A stretch of DNA of 21,138 nt from Acidobacteriota bacterium (GTDB lineage: Bacteria > Acidobacteriota > Blastocatellia > Pyrinomonadales > Pyrinomonadaceae). A program made the translations under genes and the position numbers. The stretch spans positions 1 to 21,138 of the forward strand of contig CAUJFK010000057.1 of assembly GCA_963169175.1 (NCBI GenBank), read 5' to 3'. The notes under the pieces were generated by a model that made no database searches, was not told the origin of the DNA, and saw only the letters and a program-made list of their open reading frames with translations. Positions 1-7,998 of this stretch are shown here, in pieces (the stretch's first letter is position 1; each line of letters begins with the position of its first letter).

Positions 1-483
1 CAGCGGTTCCAGCGAAAGGAACTTCACCTTTGCGTTTGTACTTCGCAGATCATCAATTCGCGGGACATATTTTTGGCTCTCTACTGAAACGCCCATCCAA
101 ACGTTGTCCGGCCAATCCAACTTTGCATCTAATTTCGCCAAACGATCCGCCCTTTTTGTAAGCACCTGAAACCGATGCCACGAGGCTCGGCGCATGACAT
201 CGAAAACGCGCTGAATATAGTCGAGCGGAACGTCCGTATGAAAAAGATCGCTCATCGAATTTACAAAGATCGTCTGCGGCTTTTTCCAACGCAATGGCAG
301 TTCGAGCATCTGCGGCTGTAGCGTAAGCTTGAAACCGTTACGATAATTCGCCTGCCCCATTGCCTTCAGTCTCTTAGACAACCGCTCGGCATAACAATTC
401 TTACAGCCCGGACTGATCTTCTTACAACCAGTTACCGGATTCCAAGTTGATTCCGTCCATTCAATTGGTGAATTTGTTGCCAT
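1..483 (-). CDS. DUF5131 (phage Gp37/Gp68-like) three-Cys-motif protein, C-terminus cut by window edge
   Basis: I translated the reverse strand from the ATG at 483 and it stays open for 161 codons to the window edge, so only the N-terminal part is seen. The start reads IEWTESTWNPVTGC, followed by the cysteine pattern C20-x6-C27-x2-C30-Y, then RWKKPQTIFVNSMSDLF, VMRRASWHRFQVLTKR, DNVWMGVSVES and KFLSLEPL. These blocks are characteristic of the DUF5131/phage Gp37-Gp68 family. From family knowledge, the three cysteines recall a radical-SAM-type iron-sulfur cluster site, but the biochemical activity is not established. The ATG lies 1 base after the TcmP stop (TAG-T-ATG), so the two are very probably co-translated. 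The region is less GC-rich than the core genes, consistent with an acquired cassette. Confidence 0.9.
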   Translation of the reverse strand, partial: MATNSPIEWTESTWNPVTGCKKISPGCKNCYAERLSKRLKAMGQANYRNGFKLTLQPQMLELPLRWKKPQTIFVNSMSDLFHTDVPLDYIQRVFDVMRRASWHRFQVLTKRADRLAKLDAKLDWPDNVWMGVSVESQKYVPRIDDLRSTNAKVKFLSLEPL

Positions 484-484
484 A

Positions 485-1591
485 CTATACAAGTTTGAAA
501 GAAACCTTGTCGTGATCATCCCGATAAGTCTTGTAGTTTAAGTAGAACGCCTTTCGTCTTACTTTTTCGCCGGATTTACTTGTCACAACAAGTTCACCGT
601 TTTCCTGCAAATTCTCGAAAACCTCACCCGCGTGCTTTGGTAAAAATCCCGAACTCAGCGTGAATTTGTATATTTCACCGTTTGTTCGTTGGTTGACGCG
701 TAGGAATTCCCTCAATTTTAGCTCTAACGGATGTACTTTCTGTTTTTCGAACAAGCCACCCAATTGACTTCGACTGTAATGCCAGCCAACACCCTGTTCT
801 TGATCTAACTCCCATTTCGCTTCCAACATTTTCTCAAAACCCTTGATGTGGTTGCTGAAAAAGAATAGACAAAAAACGGTTTGGGGGTCTTTCTGAATTG
901 TAAACGTGTCAACAAACACAGACGGACCAAGATTTCTTCGAAACGAATCTTTCAACTGCTCAATGAAATTCCAAACATTTTCGTTCTCGCGCCACTGTTT
1001 GATGTCAATAATTTCGTCAATGAAATCTTTTAGCGCTTCCGGCGTTCCGTTACTGTCGAATCGATACATGAACTGCGTCGGAAGAAATAGGAGCACTTCG
1101 ACATTGCCCTTCGCAAGCAGATTCTTTATATCGTTTGCCTTGATGTGCTTATAACCGTATGGGTCGGTGAAAATGAAATTCTTTACAAACTTGTCCGGCA
1201 TCAAGACGTTAGTCAATTCCGAAACAACTTCCCTATAATCCCTGCACTCAAATGTAATATTCCCAAACTCCGGATAATGCAGGCTTTTCACTCGAACTAA
1301 GTTTCTAAGGTTTTCGACTTTCGCTGCGTCAAGGTCGCTGAAATGGCAATCGATTTTTGGAGAATCCTGCGACCTTGCTTTTCTTGAGAAATATAACCCC
1401 TTAACTTCTCTTAAGATTACTATCGGGCTTCCTTCACCGTCGCTGCCGTAAATTCCTCCGCCGCAAAAAAGATCAAAGATTTGAATCTGCCTCGTGAACC
1501 CATCATTGGCGATTACACTTAGAAATCGCTTCAAATACGAGCCGAGCAATCGCACCTTGGCCGCTGAATGTTCTGGAATGTTATTTGGCAT
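485..1591 (-). CDS. tcmP: Three-Cys-motif partner protein TcmP
   Basis: A 368-residue protein. Residues 8-21 (H8, K12, LLGSYLKR), IFDLFCGGGIYG at 38-49, EGSPI at 53-57 and FIFTDPYGYK at 139-148 match the TcmP family, which is defined by its genetic pairing with a three-cysteine protein. That partner is the next gene downstream, separated by one base. The order of a glycine-rich DLFCGGG block, an acidic SDLD at 85-88 and a DPYG block resembles motifs I, II and IV of class I SAM-dependent methyltransferases. I treat that as inference, since no activity is proven for the family. The gene is visibly AT-rich (about 40-42% GC in sampled lines against about 60% in the efflux operon), which suggests transfer. 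No convincing Shine-Dalgarno sequence precedes the ATG. The 94 bases between this start and aat contain no clear feature. Confidence 0.88.
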   Translation of the reverse strand: MPNNIPEHSAAKVRLLGSYLKRFLSVIANDGFTRQIQIFDLFCGGGIYGSDGEGSPIVILREVKGLYFSRKARSQDSPKIDCHFSDLDAAKVENLRNLVRVKSLHYPEFGNITFECRDYREVVSELTNVLMPDKFVKNFIFTDPYGYKHIKANDIKNLLAKGNVEVLLFLPTQFMYRFDSNGTPEALKDFIDEIIDIKQWRENENVWNFIEQLKDSFRRNLGPSVFVDTFTIQKDPQTVFCLFFFSNHIKGFEKMLEAKWELDQEQGVGWHYSRSQLGGLFEKQKVHPLELKLREFLRVNQRTNGEIYKFTLSSGFLPKHAGEVFENLQENGELVVTSKSGEKVRRKAFYLNYKTYRDDHDKVSFKLV

Positions 1592-1685
1592 AAATCATCA
1601 AACTGGAACGCAGGCTTCGACAGTCTATCACGAGTGTTGCATAGATGAAACACAATTTCAACATTCGAAAGTTTTGCAATTGCGA

Positions 1686-2411
1686 TCAAAAGCAATATAT
1701 CAAACCTTTTTGTTTTTGATCTTGTGCAAGTCTGAGCCTGTCCAGAAAATCCACTCGTCGAATTTCCTTTGCACCCAAGACCTCCATGTGCGGGGTTATT
1801 ACCTGGATGTCGAGCCAGTCGGAGCCGTGTTCTTTTAGGTGATCGATCAGAAAAAGCAACGCGAGTTTTGATGCATTTGGCGCCCGGTAGAACATCGATT
1901 CGCCACAGAATACGCCGCCGGCATCGACGCCGTAGAGGCCGCCGACAAGCGTGTCGCCGTCCCATGCCTCGACGCTGTGTGCCATGCCTTTTTTGTGCAG
2001 CTCGGTATATACCCTTCGGAAATCACCCGTTATCCACGTCCCGCCCTGGTCGGGGCGTTTGGCGGCCGCACACGCCCGCATTACTGATTCGAAATCACGG
2101 TCGATCGTAAATGTGAACGGGCTTTGACTGCGCACTTTTGCAAGGCTGCGCGGTATGTGCAGGTCTTTGAATTCAAGGACCGCTCGCCGCTCGGGACAGT
2201 ACCACGGCAGGGGGATGCCGCGCATATACCACGGAAAGATGCCTTTGCGATAGGCTTCCGCCACGCTTTCAGCCGTGAGAGGCGTCCCGAAAGTCACTAC
2301 GTCCGCCGCCTGATAGTAGTACTCACCGACCAGGGCCCACTCCGGAAAAGCATAGGTCCGCGGGTCGGGAAAGTATGACTGCTCAAATTGCGGGAACAAT
2401 TTCCTGGTCAT
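1686..2411 (-). CDS. aat: Leucyl/phenylalanyl-tRNA--protein transferase
   Basis: A 241-residue protein, close to the usual length of about 230-240. It transfers Leu or Phe from charged tRNA to the N-terminus of proteins beginning with Arg or Lys, marking them for ClpS/ClpAP degradation in the cytoplasm. Diagnostic blocks are YRKGIFPWY (54-62), PWYCPERRAVL (69-79), TWITGDFRRVYTELHKKG (125-142), AHSVEAW (144-150) and the glycine-rich GGLYG...GGVFCGESMF (157-174). The classic WWSP is altered to WYCP here, a small divergence. The ATG at 2411 lies 33 bases from the divergent small membrane-protein gene, so their promoters must be compact or overlap coding sequence. I see no strong Shine-Dalgarno sequence ahead of this start. 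Confidence 0.95.
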   Translation of the reverse strand: MTRKLFPQFEQSYFPDPRTYAFPEWALVGEYYYQAADVVTFGTPLTAESVAEAYRKGIFPWYMRGIPLPWYCPERRAVLEFKDLHIPRSLAKVRSQSPFTFTIDRDFESVMRACAAAKRPDQGGTWITGDFRRVYTELHKKGMAHSVEAWDGDTLVGGLYGVDAGGVFCGESMFYRAPNASKLALLFLIDHLKEHGSDWLDIQVITPHMEVLGAKEIRRVDFLDRLRLAQDQKQKGLIYCF

Positions 2412-2444
2412 GGTGTGTAACCAACATAGCAGAGGAAATCACGG

Positions 2445-2732
2445 ATGAGAATGAAAGAAATACTGATCGAAAGTTTCAAGAGCCCTTTTTTCAACCTTTT
2501 GGCGATCGCGAATCTTATTCTGATAGCGATCGCGTTCACCATTCCACTTTCAACACCTTCAAGCAAGTTAGCGGCCATGCTGAATCTCCCGGCCTTTGCC
2601 GCAGCCAGGATCATGGCCGGGCCGCTGTATCACAGCTTTGCGATCGTTCCGCCGCTCGTTTATCTCCAATGGATCTTGATCGGCGGTTTTGCCAGGATGA
2701 TCGCCTCGCGGGTAAAGCCGCGGGTTGACTAA
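2445..2732 (+). CDS. Small two-helix membrane protein, unknown function
   Basis: A 95-residue ORF with two hydrophobic stretches: residues about 14-34 (FFNLLAIANLILIAIAFTIP) and about 60-83, broken by a short polar segment, then a basic tail (RMIASRVKPR). A good ribosome site, AGAGGAA at 2431-2437, lies 7 bases before the ATG and supports both the reality of the gene and this first ATG over the one at 2451. It is divergent from aat. Its TAA stop overlaps the TAG stop of the convergent MATE gene inside CTAA (2729-2732). I do not recognise a family and assign no function. Competing frames over the same bases lack both the hydrophobic pattern and the ribosome site. Confidence 0.65.
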   Translation: MRMKEILIESFKSPFFNLLAIANLILIAIAFTIPLSTPSSKLAAMLNLPAFAAARIMAGPLYHSFAIVPPLVYLQWILIGGFARMIASRVKPRVD

Positions 2733-4156
2733 ACTGTCTTCAGCTTCCACCTCCCGCGTTTGAACATAAATGCGGCCGCGACCGCCAGTGTTGAGAATGC
2801 CAGGGTGATGGCCCAAAAGATCCCGTTAGGCCCCAGGCCGTAATGATTTGCGAGCACATAAGCAAGCGGGATCTCGAACAGCCAGAATAGGACAAGATTC
2901 AAATAAGTTGGCGTCCAGGTGTCGCCCGCCCCGTTAAACGCGCTCTCCATCACTATGGCAAGGCCGTAAAATGCGTAGCCGTAGCCGACAATGCGCAGGC
3001 AGTTGCGGCCGATCACCGCCACTTCCGGATCGGTCGTAAAAATGCTGATGACCAGATCGGCAAACATGACAAAAAAGGCTCCTGCGAAACCCAGCAATCC
3101 GGCATTCAATCCGCTTGCGATCCAAACTGAACGTTCTGCCCGTTCAGGTTTGCCGGCGCCGAGGTTCTGGCCAACCAATGTGGCGGCCGCATTCGCCAGG
3201 CCAACGGCCGGCAGCAGTACGAATATTATAACCCGCAGCCCGATCTGATACCCGGCAAGGGCAATGGTACCGAAAACTGCCATGATCGTTACCAGAACGC
3301 TCCAACTTGCTGTACTGACGAGAAATTGAAGCACGGCCGTACCTGACAGGCGAACCAGTCCGCTCAGCAGTTTTGGATCGAACGTCCAGTGCTCGCGGTG
3401 CACGTGCAGCCTGCCGTTCGAGCGGCCAAAAAGTGTCCACGCCGCATAGATCACGCCCGTGCCGCGACCACAGACCGTTGCCACGGCGGCACCTGTGACA
3501 CCTAACTCCGGGAATGGCCCAATACCGAAAATGAACAACGGGCAGAATAGAATGTTTAGCCCATTCGCAATTATCAGTACGCGCAACGCGATCGCCGCAT
3601 CACCGGCCCCGCGGAAGATACCGTTGAGCAGGAACAGAAAAACGATCACGCCGTTCGTGCCGAGCATGATCCGCATGAACGGCACGCCCATCTCGATCAC
3701 ATGCGGTTCAGCACCAAGCAGATGAAGGATGCGGGGCGCAAAGATAACGCCTGCGGCACCCATTAACACGGAAACGATGACGCCGAGATAGACAGCGTGC
3801 GTTGCCGTGCGAGCGGCGCCGTCCATATCTTTTTCACCAACGCGACGTGCGACCGTTGCCGTCGCGCCTATGCTTAGGCCGATGCCCACGGCGTAGATAA
3901 GAGCGAGAATGGATTCGGTCAAACCGACGACAGCAACCGATTCGGAGCCGAGTTTTGCCACGAAGAACGTATCGACGATGGCAAACATCGATTCCATCGA
4001 CATTTCGAGGATCATTGGGATGGCGAGAATGATCAGCGCAACAAGTATCGAACCTTGCGTAAAGTCGCGCGAAGTGCCGACCAACGCTTCGCGCAGAACA
4101 GACAAGAATGAATTATTTTCCGCCGCAACGGACGGAGTTTGCCCATCGAAAGACAT
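2729..4156 (-). CDS. MATE family multidrug/Na+ (or H+) antiporter
   Basis: A 475-residue polytopic inner-membrane protein of the length expected for MATE exporters (12 helices, two six-helix halves). The first half opens with LAIPMILEMSMESMFAIVDT, the typical MATE helix 1, followed by FFVAKLGSESVAVVGLTESI. The second half repeats the pattern, with GLANAAATLVGQNLGAGKPERAERS near residue 320 and ESAFNGAGDTWTPTYLNLVLFW near residue 410. Proteins of this family exchange cations for drugs or metabolites; the substrate cannot be read from sequence. A GAGG ribosome site stands about 8 bases before the ATG. The gene is convergent with the small membrane-protein gene (4-base stop overlap) and divergent from mnmA across a 407-bp gap. 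Confidence 0.93.
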   Translation of the reverse strand: MSFDGQTPSVAAENNSFLSVLREALVGTSRDFTQGSILVALIILAIPMILEMSMESMFAIVDTFFVAKLGSESVAVVGLTESILALIYAVGIGLSIGATATVARRVGEKDMDGAARTATHAVYLGVIVSVLMGAAGVIFAPRILHLLGAEPHVIEMGVPFMRIMLGTNGVIVFLFLLNGIFRGAGDAAIALRVLIIANGLNILFCPLFIFGIGPFPELGVTGAAVATVCGRGTGVIYAAWTLFGRSNGRLHVHREHWTFDPKLLSGLVRLSGTAVLQFLVSTASWSVLVTIMAVFGTIALAGYQIGLRVIIFVLLPAVGLANAAATLVGQNLGAGKPERAERSVWIASGLNAGLLGFAGAFFVMFADLVISIFTTDPEVAVIGRNCLRIVGYGYAFYGLAIVMESAFNGAGDTWTPTYLNLVLFWLFEIPLAYVLANHYGLGPNGIFWAITLAFSTLAVAAAFMFKRGRWKLKTV

Positions 4157-4563
4157 TTATAAACCTCAAACTATAACGATAAAGACTGGTGCGGGATGCA
4201 CCACAGGCTGTTCGCCGGCCACCGCGCGTGGCTGCGTATGCGAACACGAAATGGCGGCTGTTTTAGACAAGTTCCTTACGCATGATCCTCAGAACCTTAT
4301 CACGAAAGATCAAAGTATGTGAAGCATGATCGTATTTTTTTAATGAGGCTGCCGCGACGATCTATCCGTACAAAGATTCATGGAAAGTTGACGGCTGATA
4401 GCTACCGGCTGATGGCCGATACTTGAAAATCGCAGGCAGCCTTCAGTTTTCAGCCACGTCGGACCACCTCGCGTCGGTAGGTTACATTTCTCGTTTTCAA
4501 AGCATCAGGTTAAGTCCATCTTGCAACTAACTCCTCTCGGCTGTCACAATAGGCGGTTGGGTT
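4157..4563. other. 407-bp intergenic region between MATE gene and mnmA
   Basis: This divergent gap must hold both promoters. I could not pick a convincing -35/-10 pair for either gene. It contains a degenerate GGCTGAT micro-repeat (listed separately) and two copies of GCATGATC about 44 bases apart (near 4280 and 4324). The strand-specific leaders show no recognisable riboswitch; in particular I looked for guanidine (ykkC-type) features ahead of the MATE gene and did not find them. No credible coding sequence is present. Confidence 0.5.
4392..4416. repeat. Degenerate CGGCTGATRGC direct repeat
   Basis: Two copies of CGGCTGATRGC (4392-4402 and 4406-4416) stand 14 bases apart with one mismatch, inside a wider GCTGAT-rich tract. 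The pattern resembles the short degenerate GCTGAC/GCTGAT runs I recall from intergenic regions of related genomes. That wider link is memory-based and unverified. Confidence 0.4.
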
Positions 4564-5709
4564 ATGAAGATAGCGGTTGCAATGAGCGGTGGTGTCGATA
4601 GTTCGGCGGCTGCTGCTTTGTTAAAAGAGCAGGGGCACGACCTGGTCGGCTTTACGATGCAGTTGTGGAACCAGCAGCGCGGTATAAGTGTCGATGAGAA
4701 CGGCGAGCCGCTGCCGAGCCGCTGCTGCTCGCTTGATGATGTTTACGACGCCCGCCGCGTGGCTGATTCGCTTGGTTTTCCGTTCTATGTTCTGAATCTT
4801 GAAAAAGATTTTGAACGTGACGTTGTCGAACCGTTCGTCCAAAGTTACTTGAGCGGGGAAACGCCGATCCCGTGCGTCGCCTGCAATTCGCGATTAAAAT
4901 TTGCTTCGCTTGACCGGATGGCCGTCAGCTTAGGGTGCGACAAGGTTGCTACGGGCCACTTTGCCCGCGTGGAATATGACGAGTCCGCGGACCGCTATCG
5001 CCTCTTTCGCGGCCTCAATCATTGGAAAGACCAGAGCTATTTCCTTTGGGAGCTAACACAGGATCAGCTTTCACGCGCCTATTTTCCACTCGGTGAAATG
5101 CTCAAAAGCGAGGTGCGTGATATTGCTCGTGGGGCAAATTTGTATACGGCTGAAAAACAGGAATCACAAGAGATCTGCTTTGTGCCGGACGGCAAGTATT
5201 CGGAATTCATCGACCGATATCTTGACCACGAAGACCGGTTGGATGAAATGCCTGCCGGGGGCGAGATAGTGAATACGGCGGGTGCTCCGGTTGGTACGCA
5301 TACAGGTATCCACCGCTACACGATCGGGCAGCGGCGAGGATTGGGCATTGCTCACGAAAAGCCACTTTATGTAGTGCAGATCGAACGGGCGAAGAACCGG
5401 ATCGTAGTCGGAGAGGCCGATGAACTCGAATCTGTCGAATTCATTGCCAAGGGTGTGAATTGGGTAGCCTTTGACGAACCTTCCGAACCGGTCCGTGCCG
5501 AGGTCAAGGTGCGCTACCGCCACGACCCGTCTCCCGCGACGATCTTTCCGGTCGAGGACCGTGTAAAGAGTCCGGTCGCTACAGCTCCGCGCGCCCGTAT
5601 TGTCTTTGACGAGCCGCAGCGGGCGATCACGCCTGGCCAGGCGACGATCTTTTACAAGGGCGATGAGGTCGTCGGCGGTGGTTGGATCACATTAGATCGG
5701 AATAAGTAA
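4564..5709 (+). CDS. mnmA: tRNA-specific 2-thiouridylase MnmA
   Basis: A 381-residue cytoplasmic PP-loop ATPase that installs sulfur at C2 of U34 in tRNAs for Lys, Glu and Gln. The PP-loop AMSGGVDSS is at residues 6-14. The catalytic pair is C107 (in PCVACNSRLKF), which aligns with the nucleophilic Cys of E. coli MnmA, and C205 (in SQEICFVPDG), which forms the persulfide. Other family blocks are VATGHFARVEY (128-138), DQSYFLW (156-162) and HRYTIGQRRGLG. There is a second cysteine at 104 (CxxC with C107). Residues 37-57 carry the short QQRG...LPSRCCS insert common in non-enterobacterial forms. The stop is 4 bases before the next gene, so the two form an operon. Confidence 0.96.
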   Translation: MKIAVAMSGGVDSSAAAALLKEQGHDLVGFTMQLWNQQRGISVDENGEPLPSRCCSLDDVYDARRVADSLGFPFYVLNLEKDFERDVVEPFVQSYLSGETPIPCVACNSRLKFASLDRMAVSLGCDKVATGHFARVEYDESADRYRLFRGLNHWKDQSYFLWELTQDQLSRAYFPLGEMLKSEVRDIARGANLYTAEKQESQEICFVPDGKYSEFIDRYLDHEDRLDEMPAGGEIVNTAGAPVGTHTGIHRYTIGQRRGLGIAHEKPLYVVQIERAKNRIVVGEADELESVEFIAKGVNWVAFDEPSEPVRAEVKVRYRHDPSPATIFPVEDRVKSPVATAPRARIVFDEPQRAITPGQATIFYKGDEVVGGGWITLDRNK

Positions 5710-5713
5710 TTAT

Positions 5714-6364
5714 TTGCTCGCCCTTGCGAGTCCGAGGTACCCGCAGATCACAAAATCAGAACTTCGAAAACTCTATCTTGAAAAGCGCCGGGCGATCTCG
5801 CCGGAGACGGTCGCGGCGATGAGTCAGCAGATCGCAGACCGATTCTTTGCGGCGGTCGATCTAGAGGCCGTGAACTCGGTTCACACCTTTATTCGTATCC
5901 CAAAATTTAATGAGATCGACACCTCGAATATCTATTTTCGATTGTGGCGCGATCATGCCGCGATCCGAACGTTCGCACCGCGGGTCGACCGCGTGACGCA
6001 TCGAATGGAGAGTATCGAATTTGAGTACGGGTCCGAGCTGGTCGAAAACGAGTGGGGAATTAGAGAACCGCGGTTTGGGCCAATGGTAGAACCGGTCGCG
6101 ATGGACATCGTGATCGTACCGCTTCTGTGTTTTGACCTTGCCGGGCATCGGGTCGGATACGGCAAGGGATTCTACGACAGGCTCCTGCGCGAATGTCGGG
6201 CCGATTGCAAAAAGGTCGGACTGAGTTATTTTCCGCCCACCGAACCGATCGACGATGTAAACGAGGGAGATATACGGCTGGACCTGTTCGTAATGCCGGA
6301 CCGCATCTATTTGCCGGACATACTCGCCCGGCCGATAGATGCGCTAAGTAACCCGCCGTCGTGA
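5714..6364 (+). CDS. 5-formyltetrahydrofolate cyclo-ligase (MTHF synthetase, YgfA/Fau family)
   Basis: A 216-residue protein that uses ATP to convert 5-formyl-THF to 5,10-methenyl-THF, returning a dead-end folate to the one-carbon pool. The N-terminal KSELRKLYLEKRRAIS, the central ENEWGIREPR and the signature GHRVGYGKGFYDRLL define the family, and its length fits. The start used is TTG at 5714, 4 bases after the mnmA stop. There is no strong Shine-Dalgarno sequence, so initiation may depend on coupling to mnmA; the next in-frame ATG would delete the conserved N-terminal helix and is unlikely. The stop at 6362-6364 faces the mscL stop across 14 bases. Confidence 0.93.
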   Translation: MLALASPRYPQITKSELRKLYLEKRRAISPETVAAMSQQIADRFFAAVDLEAVNSVHTFIRIPKFNEIDTSNIYFRLWRDHAAIRTFAPRVDRVTHRMESIEFEYGSELVENEWGIREPRFGPMVEPVAMDIVIVPLLCFDLAGHRVGYGKGFYDRLLRECRADCKKVGLSYFPPTEPIDDVNEGDIRLDLFVMPDRIYLPDILARPIDALSNPPS

Positions 6365-6378
6365 CAGCAGGCTGCTTC

Positions 6379-6792
6379 TCACTTTGCCTTCAAAAGATCA
6401 CGTATCTCGGTCAGCAATTCTACTTCCGGCGCAGGCACGGCTTCGGCCTCGAAACTTCGGAACAGCTTGACGGCATAGCGAGCAACAAAGAACATTACCA
6501 CGGCGACGATCAGAAAACTGATGATGTCGTTTATCAATTGACCGTACATTATTAGAGGCTGCTTTGCGGCGATTGCCGCCTCAATCTCTTTGCCATTTGT
6601 AACCGGCATATTACCGAGGTTGATGACCTTGCTTTTGAAATCGACGCCGCCGGTCAGAACGCCAACAACAGGCATTATGATTCCGTCCGTAAATGTCTTG
6701 ATTATTGCCCCAAAAGCGGCGCCCATCACGACGGCGATCGCCAGATCGAGCACATTTCCGCGAGCTATGAATGCCTTGAAATCATTCCACAT
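6379..6792 (-). CDS. mscL: Large-conductance mechanosensitive channel MscL
   Basis: A 137-residue inner-membrane channel that opens under membrane tension in hypo-osmotic shock. The chosen ATG at 6792 (MWNDFKAFIARGNVLDLAIA) gives the standard family length of about 136. It is preceded by GGGAGGA, about 7 bases upstream, whereas the open frame continues 35 codons further without conservation. The N-terminal amphipathic helix FKAFIARGN, TM1 with the AVVMGAAFGAIIKTFTDGII pore-lining pattern, TM2 (LINDIISFLIVAVVMFFVARY) and the cytoplasmic helix ELLTEIRDLLKAK are all visible. A good promoter lies at 6848-6876. Confidence 0.96.
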   Translation of the reverse strand: MWNDFKAFIARGNVLDLAIAVVMGAAFGAIIKTFTDGIIMPVVGVLTGGVDFKSKVINLGNMPVTNGKEIEAAIAAKQPLIMYGQLINDIISFLIVAVVMFFVARYAVKLFRSFEAEAVPAPEVELLTEIRDLLKAK

Positions 6793-6847
6793 GAAAGATT
6801 CCTCCCATCTATCCGAATTTGGTCTTTCTTTTGCTTGAGGTGTGCTA

Positions 6848-6876
6848 ATGATAGTCCATAACGGCTTTTGTTGCAA
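6848..6876 (-). promoter_or_regulatory. Predicted sigma-70-type promoter of mscL
   Basis: On the minus strand, TTGCAA (6876-6871) is followed after exactly 17 bases by TATCAT (6853-6848). Transcription would begin near 6841, giving a leader of about 50 bases with the GGGAGGA ribosome site. The match is by eye and there is no experimental support. Confidence 0.5.
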
Positions 6877-6885
6877 TAAATAAAG

Positions 6886-6913
6886 AAGGGCCGCCAAAAA
6901 ATTGGCCGCCCTT
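6886..6913 (-). terminator. Hairpin terminator after bactofilin gene
   Basis: AAGGGC (6886-6891) pairs with GCCCTT (6908-6913). The stem continues inward with GCC/GGC after one C-C mismatch, leaving an A/T-rich loop. On the minus strand the hairpin is followed by CTTTATTTATT, a reasonable U-rich tract. It lies 23 bases after the bactofilin stop and upstream of the mscL promoter, so it would insulate the two genes. Confidence 0.6.
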
Positions 6914-6936
6914 TAAATACCGTTGGATGAAAAAGA

Positions 6937-7611
6937 TCAAACAGTTGCCGATTCGGTTTTCTCGTCGTCTTCCTCTTCCGCGATCATCTTTGCGAGAATT
7001 TCGTCGTCGTCATCTTCATCATCAGTATCTTCTGCTTCGGCATAGCTTGATGATTCAAAACGTGATGTTTCGGCCGTTTGAGCATGTTGCGGTGAGGCTG
7101 ATTGTTTTGCGGCATCCTCACGTGCCTTTAGCATGGTACAGCCGCCTTCGAGAACGGCGCCGTCCTCTATCGTGAGCCGCGGGGTCTGGATGTTGCCGAT
7201 GACCTTTGCGGTACGGCCAAGCTGGATCTTTTCCGATGCAACTATGTCGCCGTTCACGGTTCCGCTGATATTTGCAATGGCCACGCTGATGTTTGCGTCC
7301 ACCTGTCCGTTGCCGCCGATAATAAGCGTTCCTGAATCGGACGCGATCGACCCGACCAGGTGCCCATCGACGCGAAGCATCGCCTGAAAAACGGTTTCGC
7401 CCGTCAACGTTGTGCCGTGTCCGACAAAGCCGCTCAGCCGCCCTTCCTTGATGTCGCGGGCCATTGCCTCGCTGTCGGTCACGGGTTTGGTCGTACTTGG
7501 GTTATCGCCGGTGTACTGGTATGCCAGGTTCGAAGGCTCCGGCGTCGAATGTTGTTGATATCCTGTGTCACTCGTCTGGTCCGCTTTGGAACCTCTTCCC
7601 ATTCTAATCAT
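6937..7611 (-). CDS. Bactofilin family cytoskeletal protein (DUF583)
   Basis: A 224-residue protein. The central region, roughly residues 50-160, shows the repeated hydrophobic/glycine turns of the bactofilin beta-helix: LSGFVGHGTTLTGETVF, LRVDGHLVGSIASDSGTLIIG, GQVDANISVAIANISGTVNG and GRTAKVIGNIQTPRLTIEDGAVLEG. Bactofilins polymerise without nucleotide into membrane-associated scaffolds for shape and localisation. The N-terminus (about 50 residues, polar, Ser/Thr/Pro/Gln) and the very acidic C-terminal tail (DTDDEDDDDE...EEEDDE) are probably disordered, as is usual for the family. An AAGGAG ribosome site is 11 bases before the ATG at 7611; the second ATG at 7602 would be farther away. It has its own promoter candidate and a downstream hairpin, so it is likely monocistronic. 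Confidence 0.93.
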   Translation of the reverse strand: MIRMGRGSKADQTSDTGYQQHSTPEPSNLAYQYTGDNPSTTKPVTDSEAMARDIKEGRLSGFVGHGTTLTGETVFQAMLRVDGHLVGSIASDSGTLIIGGNGQVDANISVAIANISGTVNGDIVASEKIQLGRTAKVIGNIQTPRLTIEDGAVLEGGCTMLKAREDAAKQSASPQHAQTAETSRFESSSYAEAEDTDDEDDDDEILAKMIAEEEDDEKTESATV

Positions 7612-7733
7612 TACGTCAAAAACTCCTTGTATTTCTTTGATTTAGGCGGCAGTTTTGACAGGTTGGGGGGCCTTAAGATCGAAACTCCGTTAAGTTGCCG
7701 TTGGAACTGTCGCTGCGAGCAAATAACCAATTT

Positions 7734-7763
7734 ATCATAGATCGTTTCTAAGTGTGGTGTCTA
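7734..7763 (-). promoter_or_regulatory. Predicted promoter of bactofilin gene
   Basis: On the minus strand, TAGACA (7763-7758) is followed after 18 bases by TATGAT (7739-7734). This implies a 5' leader of roughly 115 bases before the AAGGAG site. It was found by eye only. Confidence 0.35.
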
Positions 7764-7846
7764 GCTTTTTCTTGAAGAATGCGATTTTTCATTTGTACGC
7801 AACGCACCTTTCCCTCATGGCATCTGGCTTCGAGGGTTTTCGCCTC

Positions 7847-7906
7847 TTGTTTCGTACGATTCGTGGTCCAGGTTCCGGCTTCGCCGCCACGAAACGGACG
7901 GAACAA
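7847..7906. repeat. Imperfect 20-bp inverted repeat (GTTTCGT-type palindrome)
   Basis: The arm at 7847-7866 (TTGTTTCGT...TTCGTGG) and the arm at 7887-7906 (CCACGAAAC...GGAACAA) are complementary at 17 of 20 positions, around a 20-base loop. Each arm is itself built from degenerate ACGAAAC units, which continue to about 7925. No U-tract follows, so it is not a classic terminator. It could be a REP-like hairpin element. Confidence 0.55.
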
Positions 7907-7998
7907 GAAACGAAACGCACGAAACAGGTTGAGCCGTTGGATCCCAACACACCTTGACCAAACCCGCTGCTAACTGCATACACGACGATCCGCCGAGG

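Noticed and set aside
1531..1965. A 144-codon minus-strand frame across the tcmP/aat junction
   Set aside because: It overlaps two well-supported genes in another frame and contains no recognisable domain.
4157..4330. Possible guanidine-type riboswitch ahead of the MATE gene
   Set aside because: Considered because MATE-family exporters can be under such control, but I could not find the conserved sequence blocks on the minus strand.
7650..7660. CAGTTTTGACA shared with the repeat element at 11784-11794
   Set aside because: A single 11-base match is expected by chance many times between positions in a 21-kb window, and the flanks do not align.
7754..7983. Small overlapping open frames in the bactofilin/ttcA gap
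   Set aside because: They coincide with the ACGAAAC palindrome in several frames and on both strands, as expected of repeat DNA and not of a gene.
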